This document shows positions 6,763-12,964 of a DNA stretch of 24,357 bases, piece by piece. The stretch comes from CAYGAW01 sp964347945 (GTDB lineage: Bacteria > Chloroflexota > Anaerolineae > UBA7937 > B3-Chlor), in the NCBI GenBank assembly GCA_964347945.1, contig CAYGAW010000169.1, forward strand, positions 1 through 24,357, written 5' to 3'. The notes below the pieces were generated by a model. It saw nothing but the letters and a program-made list of their open reading frames with translations, had not been told where the DNA came from and did no database searches. Made by a program: the position numbers and the translations under genes. Position 1 is the stretch's first letter. Each line of letters opens with the position of its first letter.

Positions 6763-7143
6763 TCATCGTTCGATCATAGACTGCCAGGCCAGTTTGAGCT
6801 CCTTGATGGCTCGGTTGGTCAGCTGTCTATAGTATCGCCGGTGGCGGGGCACCACAACGGCCAGGATGAAATCTTCGCCGCTCATGCTGAAACATCGGCA
6901 AACCAGTCTTATGTGGTCGCTGGACCTCACTGAGACCTCGTCCAGCGGAGCCATTCCGACATGCTCCCGTGTCTCCCGCGCCACACGTCTCAGTAGGGCG
7001 ACCATCGCCGCAGTCGTGTCGGTGTCATAGTCGGACGGCACCGTGGCGATTGGTAGGCCGTCGCTGCTCGCGAGCACCGAAGCCTCGAAGTCGCCTTCTT
7101 CGATTATTCGCTCCAAAGCTTCTTCGAGAGATACTTCCGCCAT
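6763..7143 (-). CDS. Roadblock/LC7 domain protein (last gene of GTPase operon)
   Basis: A 126-residue single-domain Roadblock/LC7 protein that starts MAEVSLEEALERIIEEGDFE and has the diagnostic strand-turn ASVLASSDGLPIATV, a helix AAMVALLRRVARETREHVG, and the strand DFILAVVVPRHRRYYRQLT. It lacks any extension. Its start lies 4 bases after the stop of the MglA-like GTPase gene, the same adjacency seen for MglA/MglB pairs, so this is the best candidate for the direct GTPase partner (GAP or effector). It is the promoter-distal gene of the operon read from 10884-10912. It is only distantly similar to the duplicated Roadblock proteins on the + strand. Confidence 0.88.
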   Translation of the reverse strand: MAEVSLEEALERIIEEGDFEASVLASSDGLPIATVPSDYDTDTTAAMVALLRRVARETREHVGMAPLDEVSVRSSDHIRLVCRCFSMSGEDFILAVVVPRHRRYYRQLTNRAIKELKLAWQSMIER

Positions 7144-7147
7144 CTGT

Positions 7148-7720
7148 CTAGATCCTGGATACTACCAGGTTGATCGCTGCCTTCAAGGTCTCTATCACAC
7201 CAACCCCCTCAGTGGCCACGGACTGGAACTGAGGGACGCCATCGCGGGCCAGCTGCATTTGCAGGAGTGCAACTGGGGCTATACTTGGCAGGTCGCGCTT
7301 GTTGTATTGCAGTACCAGGGGAAAGTCGCGGGGATTCACCCCCAGAACCCGAAGGTTTTCCTCAAGGCTGCGCATGGTCTCGATATTGGCCTTGAGCCGG
7401 TTGAGTTGTGAATCAGCCACGTAGACCACCCCGTCCGCGCCCTGCAGCACAAGTCTGCGGCTGGCCACGTAGCAGGGCTGACCCGGTACAGTGTAGAGAT
7501 TGAACTTGGGCTTGAGGCCCCGAATCTGCCCCAATTCTAGCTGCATGAAATCGAAGTACAGAGTACGATCAGCCCTGGTTTTGAGACATATGAGTTCTCC
7601 CCTCAGCCGGGGATCGAGTCGCGCGTGGACGTGTTCCAGATTGGTTGTCTTGCCGCTGAGGGCAGGGCCATAGTACACAATCTTGAGGTTGATCTCGCGC
7701 ATTTTCCAGTTGACAAACAT
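7148..7720 (-). CDS. MglA-family Ras-like small GTPase
   Basis: A 190-residue small GTPase. G1/Walker A is GPALSGKTT at residues 18-26; the switch II motif is TVPGQ at 77-81, the form typical of MglA and of prokaryotic Arf-like GTPases instead of DxxG; G4 is NKRD at 140-143; a G5-like SVATEG lies near the end. The N-terminus MFVNWKMREINLKIVYYGP matches the usual MglA start, so the ATG at 7720 is kept; GGGAG lies upstream. MglA switches cell polarity and motility in myxobacteria and is regulated by a Roadblock GAP (MglB). Here five Roadblock proteins are encoded in the same operon. A catalytic glutamine follows the PG of switch II, so it may hydrolyse GTP with help from a partner. The process it controls is unknown. 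Confidence 0.93.
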   Translation of the reverse strand: MFVNWKMREINLKIVYYGPALSGKTTNLEHVHARLDPRLRGELICLKTRADRTLYFDFMQLELGQIRGLKPKFNLYTVPGQPCYVASRRLVLQGADGVVYVADSQLNRLKANIETMRSLEENLRVLGVNPRDFPLVLQYNKRDLPSIAPVALLQMQLARDGVPQFQSVATEGVGVIETLKAAINLVVSRI

Positions 7721-7753
7721 CTCGCTCCCTGTGAAAAATGCGGTGATTCCTCC

Positions 7754-8239
7754 CTATTCTATGAAGGCCTGGTCTAGCCCCTCAGCCAATGCCCCTCGGA
7801 ACTCCCGATCTACAACACCGCTGGCTCTCTCAAGCCAAGGCTCCAACTCGGAGGCCACTTCGCGGAGTTCGTTGACCGCCAGTCTGGCGAAAATGCGCAC
7901 CAAGCCAATCTGCGTCATCTCGTCGAAGATGATCACAAGCAAGAAAGTCTGCCCCACGGATGAGATGTAGATGTGACGTCTTTGTCCCTCATGGAAGAGG
8001 TAGGAGAAAGGCGCTGGTTCGCCCAGTTGTCTGGCTATCTCCGCTGTGGCAGCCACGTTGCTGGCGGTCAGCGCGGCGAGAGCTGAGGTATCCACCCCGT
8101 CGTCCTTGCCTTTCGCGCTGATAAGCTGTCCGGTGACGTCCGCCAGTAGGACGCAGATGGCTCGGCTCCTACCGAGGAGACGCTCCAGAGAATTCTCTAT
8201 CTTGACTAATGGCTCGCGAGGAGGGACCAGAGTCTCCAT
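7754..8239 (-). CDS. Roadblock/LC7 domain protein with C-terminal helix
   Basis: A 161-residue protein. The Roadblock/LC7 domain covers about residues 12-125, with the strand ICVLLADVTGQLISAKG, the helix SALAALTASNVAATAEIARQ and the strand HIYISSVGQTFLLVIIFD. A further 35 residues form a mostly helical tail rich in Glu. Its layout resembles the Roadblock protein at 10136-10741, including the HEGxR and IxxS..G...LV.IFD features, so those two are probably paralogues that may form a heterodimer. ATG 8239 is preceded by GAGGAGT seven bases upstream. It lies 26 bases after the fusion gene's stop and 33 bases before the GTPase start. Confidence 0.87.
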   Translation of the reverse strand: METLVPPREPLVKIENSLERLLGRSRAICVLLADVTGQLISAKGKDDGVDTSALAALTASNVAATAEIARQLGEPAPFSYLFHEGQRRHIYISSVGQTFLLVIIFDEMTQIGLVRIFARLAVNELREVASELEPWLERASGVVDREFRGALAEGLDQAFIE

Positions 8240-8265
8240 GTTGCATACTCCTCATCAGCAGATCA

Positions 8266-9429
8266 TCACTCTTCGGGCAGATCGTACCAACGTCTGGCCT
8301 CTCCGATCCTGGACCTGGCCTGCCAGCGCAGCGACTTTGGCGCAGATTCTACGATCTCCCTCAACTCGCCTGCCCTTGAGACATAGACTTCCGCCTGCTG
8401 GTCTGGCAGCAAGTCATGTGCTAGGTCAATGCTTTTCTCGATGTTCAGAGTAACGGTCTTGTACCAACCCCAATCATCGCCACAGATGGAGGAGATGAAA
8501 TCGGTATCCACCTTGTCCGCCTCGGTACCCGTGCCCAATTCGTAGTCGTACAGGATTGCATAGATGTCTCTCAAGTCCTTCTCCCCCATCTGTACTATCT
8601 GGAGTTTCGAGAGGAGCAAGTCCGCCAGCGGCAAGGTTTCATTATGCAACTCAAGGCGATCTGCGAAAGGCAGTTGATGGCACATGTGAAAGGTATCGAC
8701 AAAGACGTCCAAGGTGAGCCCTTGCTCGGACTCTGAGTATTTCAGGCGTCTGTGTCCGTGCAGTGCGTTGAACCGGCGGTGAGGCTCGTACCCGACGCCT
8801 TCCAGCACCTCGTCCAACTCCCGCCGCTGTCTGCCGTAGACCGCCAAATCCAGATCAAGACCATCAGGCGGCAAGGTAATGTCGGCGGCACTGGGGCAGA
8901 CCGCCTTGACGGCTATGCCTCCCAAGAGGCGCAAGTGTACCCCCTGCTCTTCTGCGGCAACGACGGCCTGGCGGCCGCGAGTGAGGAGCAGATCAGCCGC
9001 GCCTGCCGGGAGTTCCTCGACCACCACAGCTTCCTCAGCTTCAGCTTCAGCGGGACGAGCAGGAACGCTGGGAGGAGTGGGCTCTCTTTCCTTCAACATC
9101 TCAGTGAGCTTCCGGGCGGCCACATTGGCGGTGAGGTTCAGAAGAGGGACATTGATGGTGCGCACGCAGAGGATGTACAGGCAGCCAACACGCAAGTGCT
9201 TGACCACCATCCTTCCTTCTCCGAACACCAGATCCAGCTCGTGGACTCTGCGCCGCCGTGTGGTCTCCAATCCCTCGATGGTCTGCAGTATGGTGCGGGC
9301 AGCTGGCAAGAACGAGCCTTCGTCGAAGACGGATGGCAGGCCACGAGCTACCAGCGTCCCCTCACTGTTGCAGACGAAAGAGCCTGTTACACCGACAACA
9401 GCATTGATGTCCTGCAGTACCCTCTCCAT
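8266..9429 (-). CDS. Roadblock/LC7-nucleotidyltransferase fusion protein
   Basis: A 387-residue two-domain protein. Residues 1-115 form a Roadblock/LC7 domain (INAVVGVTGSFVCNSEGTLVA, then VRTINVPLLNLTANVAARKL). After a Glu/Ala/Pro linker (about 116-145), residues 150-387 look like a nucleotidyltransferase of the MNT/AbiEii type. They carry GG (170-171) in RLLGGIAVKAV, the acidic pair D192 and D194 in LDLDLAVYG, and a third acid, D241, in LDVFVD. A helix LADLLLSKLQI and KDLRDIYAIL follow, as in AbiEii-like proteins. The three acids of an active site are present. ATG 9429 is chosen because GGAGGAG sits just before it; an upstream in-frame TTG at 9441 would place that site inside the gene. Target and nucleotide are unknown. 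Domain calls come from motif reading, with the second less certain than the first. Confidence 0.8.
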   Translation of the reverse strand: MERVLQDINAVVGVTGSFVCNSEGTLVARGLPSVFDEGSFLPAARTILQTIEGLETTRRRRVHELDLVFGEGRMVVKHLRVGCLYILCVRTINVPLLNLTANVAARKLTEMLKEREPTPPSVPARPAEAEAEEAVVVEELPAGAADLLLTRGRQAVVAAEEQGVHLRLLGGIAVKAVCPSAADITLPPDGLDLDLAVYGRQRRELDEVLEGVGYEPHRRFNALHGHRRLKYSESEQGLTLDVFVDTFHMCHQLPFADRLELHNETLPLADLLLSKLQIVQMGEKDLRDIYAILYDYELGTGTEADKVDTDFISSICGDDWGWYKTVTLNIEKSIDLAHDLLPDQQAEVYVSRAGELREIVESAPKSLRWQARSRIGEARRWYDLPEE

Positions 9430-9445
9430 GATCTCCTCCAAGGAA

Positions 9446-10135
9446 CTAGCCCAAGACCTTGTCAGCTTCAGCGCTCACCAAGGCTGGTGATGCCTTCTCG
9501 TTCAGCAGTAGACCCACGAAAAAGGTTGGCCGTTCCAGGATCAGCATCCTGTCTTTTCCCATGGTCACCACCCCCCAGTCAAAAGGTGTGAGACTCATGG
9601 CTGCGCCCAGTTCGTCGGCCGCATTACCCACGAAGACCGCTACGGCGCCCTCCTTTTCGGGGTTGCCCTCCATGTCACTGGCGAAAACGATGCCATCCCG
9701 GGAGATGATGACCGATCCCTCTACCCCAGCTATCTTCCTGAGGCCGTGAGCCAAGGTGAGCATGTCATCCGCCCTTTCCGGGCGCTCCACGGCTGGTAGA
9801 AACCCGACCGTTTCCTCTATGGGCTCTCCCCTTTCGTCGATGCGTCGTATTCCCTCTAGGAGGAGACTGTTCCAGCTGGCGGAGATGGTTCTCTGCGGGG
9901 GTGGCGTACCTGTCTCCACAATGAAAGAACCATCTGGCCAACTCAGGAGTTCGTACACAGCTTCCTCACCCACAAGATCGCCCACCGCAGCGTGCACGAT
10001 GGCTCCCTCTGCGAAACAGATGATGCCTGCCTTGTCCTCGCACCTCAGAGACACTGTGGCGGTGCTCATCTCGGTGCAGTTGAGCTGGATGATGTTCGCT
10101 AGGCTGAGCTCTTTGAGGCTTCCTTCCACAGGCAC
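9446..10135 (-). CDS. DUF4388 (PATAN)-Roadblock/LC7 fusion protein
   Basis: A 229-residue protein. The N-terminal 100 residues match the DUF4388/PATAN pattern, GSLKELSLANIIQLNC followed by the strand GIICFAEGAIVHAAVGDLVGEEAVYELLSW and DGSFIVETGTPPPQ. This domain is found in bacterial signalling proteins near GTPases and two-component systems. Residues about 115-225 form a Roadblock/LC7 domain (LRKIAGVEGSVIISRDGIVFASD, then RMLILERPTFFVGLLLNE). The start is GTG at 10135, directly after the TAA of the upstream gene, with AAAGGAAG as the binding site inside that gene's last codons. Translation of the two is therefore likely coupled. The role is probably scaffolding or GTPase regulation, inferred from family and context. 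Confidence 0.85.
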   Translation of the reverse strand: MPVEGSLKELSLANIIQLNCTEMSTATVSLRCEDKAGIICFAEGAIVHAAVGDLVGEEAVYELLSWPDGSFIVETGTPPPQRTISASWNSLLLEGIRRIDERGEPIEETVGFLPAVERPERADDMLTLAHGLRKIAGVEGSVIISRDGIVFASDMEGNPEKEGAVAVFVGNAADELGAAMSLTPFDWGVVTMGKDRMLILERPTFFVGLLLNEKASPALVSAEADKVLG

Positions 10136-10741
10136 TTACGTCTTCCTTTCCTTGGGCTCTTGCTGGCTTTCCTTACGCCAGCGGATGAGGTCCATCATAT
10201 CTGCTTCTTCCGGTTGGCTATCCTGGAGCGACGGTGGCTGCCTTTCCTGGAAGATGCTGTCCAGCTCCTTCCGCAGAGAAGTAGCGAAGTCAGAGGCGAG
10301 GGCCTCCCTGGGCCTAGTGGTTCTGGTCTCGGCGACGATGCGCAACAGGTCCTGGATGCTTCTCTTGATGTACAGCCAGACCATGCCTATCTTTGGTGCA
10401 TACATTTCCCTGTCGAAAATCAGCACCAGAAAGAGAGCACTGCCGATGTTTGATGCGTATATGTCGTACCGTTCGCCTTCGTGATAAGTAAGATTGAAGG
10501 TCCTACGGGCCTCCTGGAGGCGACGAGACATCTCCGACGTCGTGGCAAAGCTGGCGGCCAGCAGGGAGACAATCGTGGTCACATCCAGGTCTTCGGCGCC
10601 TCCAGCCGCAGCGATGATCTGCCCCATCGTGTCGACCATGACGACGGCCATAGCGTCGGCCTCGACGAGAAGCTCTCTCAATCTCCTGGTAATGGCTTCT
10701 AGATACTCACCTGAAAGGGAAGAGACCCTTTTCCGAGCCAT
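10136..10741 (-). CDS. Roadblock/LC7 domain protein with charged C-terminal tail (first gene of GTPase operon)
   Basis: A 201-residue protein. The Roadblock/LC7 domain spans about residues 10-130, with AMAVVMVDTMGQIIAAAGG, the helix IVSLLAASFATTSEMSRRLQ and the strand DIYASNIGSALFLVLIFDRE. The last 60 residues are charged and low in complexity, rich in Gln, Glu, Lys and Pro, and are likely a disordered tail. It is the promoter-proximal gene of the operon; ATG 10741 has only a weak binding site. The leader from the mapped promoter is about 135 nt. Its domain most resembles the Roadblock protein at 7754-8239. It is expected to work with the GTPase four genes downstream. Confidence 0.87.
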   Translation of the reverse strand: MARKRVSSLSGEYLEAITRRLRELLVEADAMAVVMVDTMGQIIAAAGGAEDLDVTTIVSLLAASFATTSEMSRRLQEARRTFNLTYHEGERYDIYASNIGSALFLVLIFDREMYAPKIGMVWLYIKRSIQDLLRIVAETRTTRPREALASDFATSLRKELDSIFQERQPPSLQDSQPEEADMMDLIRWRKESQQEPKERKT

Positions 10742-10869
10742 ACACTTATCTCGCGAGTTGGAGGAACCACAAAGAAGACCAGCCCCTCTGTCTCCAATCC
10801 GGCAGAAGCTGGCCAGTCAGGTCATCGCTCCCCTCATAGGACAGTCCACGGGCTTGCGCAAAGATCGAG

Positions 10870-10881
10870 GGCTTGCAAGCC
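10870..10881. promoter_or_regulatory. 12-bp palindrome at the transcription start of the GTPase operon
   Basis: GGCTTGCAAGCC is a perfect 12-bp palindrome. It begins just downstream of the minus-strand -10 box (10884-10889) and covers the expected start near 10877. That is a classic position for a repressor operator. No protein that would bind it can be named from the window. Confidence 0.5.
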
Positions 10882-10883
10882 AA

Positions 10884-10912
10884 AGTATATCACATTTTCG
10901 AGGATGTGTCAA
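10884..10912 (-). promoter_or_regulatory. Sigma-70-type promoter of the Roadblock-GTPase operon
   Basis: Read on the minus strand, TTGACA (10912-10907) and TATACT (10889-10884) are spaced by exactly 17 bases, essentially consensus. The start site is expected near 10877, giving a leader of about 135 nt to ATG 10741. The promoter lies about 60 bases beyond the histidine kinase stop, so the six-gene operon can be expressed apart from the kinase. No terminator is visible between the two. Confidence 0.8.
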
Positions 10913-10974
10913 TGGGCCAAAACTCCTAGTAGCAAATGTGGTATTTGTGTAGTCTGTCATATCTCAGCCACGGG

Positions 10975-12768
10975 TCAGACGACGCCCTTAGGCTCGGCTG
11001 GCAAGCGTACGGTGAAGGTTGAACCCTTGCCCACCTCGCTCCTGACGTCTATCCTCCCGCCATGTCTTTCGATGATACCGTGGCTGATGGACAGCCCAAG
11101 GCCGGTGCCCCCAGCCTTGGTAGTATGGAAAGGGTCGAAGATCCTGGCCAGTTCCGAGACGGGGATACCCTCTCCGGTATCAGTGAAGCTCACGCTCGCT
11201 TCGGCACGCCTGTCGTCCCATGATGTGTCTATGTGGAGTTCACCTCCGCCAGGCATGGCTTCGACGGCGTTGATGGTGATATTGAGAAACACCTGCTTGA
11301 GAAGATTACTGACACCTGTCACCGGCGGCAACCGCGACTTGGGGTTTCGATGCACTTGAACCCCGGCGTGCTGGATTCTCTTGCCCGCCAAGGACAGGAC
11401 ATCGTCGAGAGTGGCTTCGATATCCACGGGTCCCGGGCTCTCCTTGGAGGGCCGATAGAAGTCCAGCATGCGTTGCACCAAATCGATAAGTCGATCTACC
11501 TCCTCTTGCGCCATGGAGAGGTAGTCCTGCCGTTTGCTGTCTTCCAGCGAGGGCTTCCGAGTGACCAGGTGAAGGCAGTTGTGGATTGCCTGCAAGGGAT
11601 TGTTGATCTCATGAGCCAGGGAAGCCGCAATCCTGCCGCCAGCTGCCAGCTTTTCCGCCCTTACGAGCTGGGCCTGCGATTTCTCTAGCTCGCGGGTGAA
11701 CTCGGCAAGTTCGGTATAGAGGCGAGCGTTTTCCAGCGCGATGCCAATCGTCGCCGCCATGGAACTCAAGAGTTCTAGGTCTTCGTCAGTGAATTCGCCG
11801 AGGAGCTTGTTGATGAGCTCGACAGCTCCAATAACGTGCTCTCTGATCACTATGGGCACGCACAGGATAGAGCGGCACTCGAGGCCGAATTTCTCGCTCG
11901 CCTCTCGAAAGTAGCGGGGATCACTACTCACGTCCCGAACCAGGACAGGTTCCCCCTGCTTGACTACCCAACCTGCGATCCCTTGTCCAATCTGGAGCTT
12001 CAGCGGAGCGGTTTGTCGCACTTCGCCATGGAGACTCATTCGGAAAACGAGGTGATTCGTCGTCTCGTCCAGCAGCAGTAGCGAGCCAGCTTCGGCCTTG
12101 ATGATCTCGTTGATTCCCTGCATCGCAAGGCGGAGTACCTCGTCAAGGTCGAGCGTAGAGGTCACCAGGCGACCAAGGTCGTTCAAGGCAGCCAGCTGGC
12201 TGGTTCTACCCCTGGTGGCCTCGTGGATCCGCGAGTTCTCGATGGCGATGGCCACCTGACTAGCCAGGACGGAGAGGAGCTCAAGATCTGGATTGCTGAA
12301 CGGGGATTCAGGAGTGGCCTTGCTGGCGTTCAGCACGCCAATGGCTCGCCCCTTGATCTTCAGCGGAGCGCAGATGGCGGAGGCCACTTCATCGCGGTGC
12401 ATGGCTTCGCGTACGCTGGTCTCGACTGAAACGCCATCCGTCAGCAGGAGGGCCTGTCCTTTGTCCATCACCCAGCCAGCAATGCCTTCGCCAATCTTGG
12501 TCGTGGCCGAACCAATTATGCCTTCGGGGAGTCCTACTGCAGCCTCAACGCGCAACTCTCGCACTTTCTTATCGAGTAGCATGAGGGAAACCACATCGGC
12601 GCCAGTCTCTCGCTTAACAACCTCCAGGATGAGGTCGTAGAGCTTCTCGATTTCCACTTCGGACAGCAGCGTCTCACTGACCTCGAGGAGAGGCAGTAGA
12701 GCGCCGACGCGCTCCCGGCTGCTATGTCGAGCTGGGAGGGTTTGACTTCTTGTTGCTGACACAATCAT
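10975..12768 (-). CDS. GAF-GAF sensor histidine kinase
   Basis: A 597-residue cytoplasmic sensor kinase without membrane segments. GAF domain 1 spans about residues 36-180 and GAF domain 2 about 203-350; both contain the IGEGIAGWV or IGQGIAGWV turn. A short coiled coil and the dimerisation domain follow with the H box AHEINNPL, placing the phospho-acceptor at H386. The catalytic domain has the N box NITINAVEAM, G1 DTGEGIP, F box FDPFHTTK and G2 GTGLGL. No receiver domain or response regulator gene is nearby, so it may signal to the Roadblock-GTPase operon downstream, as kinases do in actinobacterial conservons; this is inference. The start is ATG 12768, or GTG 12762 which AAGGG precedes at a better distance. 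Its own promoter is at 12780-12808. Confidence 0.93.
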   Translation of the reverse strand: MIVSATRSQTLPARHSSRERVGALLPLLEVSETLLSEVEIEKLYDLILEVVKRETGADVVSLMLLDKKVRELRVEAAVGLPEGIIGSATTKIGEGIAGWVMDKGQALLLTDGVSVETSVREAMHRDEVASAICAPLKIKGRAIGVLNASKATPESPFSNPDLELLSVLASQVAIAIENSRIHEATRGRTSQLAALNDLGRLVTSTLDLDEVLRLAMQGINEIIKAEAGSLLLLDETTNHLVFRMSLHGEVRQTAPLKLQIGQGIAGWVVKQGEPVLVRDVSSDPRYFREASEKFGLECRSILCVPIVIREHVIGAVELINKLLGEFTDEDLELLSSMAATIGIALENARLYTELAEFTRELEKSQAQLVRAEKLAAGGRIAASLAHEINNPLQAIHNCLHLVTRKPSLEDSKRQDYLSMAQEEVDRLIDLVQRMLDFYRPSKESPGPVDIEATLDDVLSLAGKRIQHAGVQVHRNPKSRLPPVTGVSNLLKQVFLNITINAVEAMPGGGELHIDTSWDDRRAEASVSFTDTGEGIPVSELARIFDPFHTTKAGGTGLGLSISHGIIERHGGRIDVRSEVGKGSTFTVRLPAEPKGVV

Positions 12769-12779
12769 CCCTTATGCTT

Positions 12780-12808
12780 ATCATATCAGGTTTAATCCCC
12801 TTTGACAA
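12780..12808 (-). promoter_or_regulatory. Promoter of the histidine kinase gene
   Basis: On the minus strand TTGTCA (12808-12803) and TATGAT (12785-12780) are 17 bases apart. The predicted start near 12773 is only about 5 bases before ATG 12768, so the transcript would have almost no leader. On the plus strand a TTGACA at 12802-12807 overlaps this -35 box, with TAATAG at 12823-12828 (15-base spacing). It could be a weak divergent promoter for the VIT-vWA gene. Confidence 0.65.
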
Positions 12809-12964
12809 TGGTACTATTTTCCTAATAGGTGGATGGCGCCTGGCCGCGCACACCTCCGCTTTCAGCCAGTAAATGGGGAACCTTAGGCCCTTCTTCAGCG
12901 TCTTCTAGTCAAGAGGACAAGACGGCATCCACGAGAGGCAATGCAGATTGACAGGAGGGGAGAG

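Noticed and set aside
8752..9591. 279-codon plus-strand open frame
   Set aside because: It is antisense to the Roadblock-nucleotidyltransferase gene and arises from its GC-rich codon use.
9756..10484. 242-codon plus-strand open frame, Ser/Arg-rich
   Set aside because: It is antisense to two Roadblock genes with coupled starts; composition is typical of a shadow frame.
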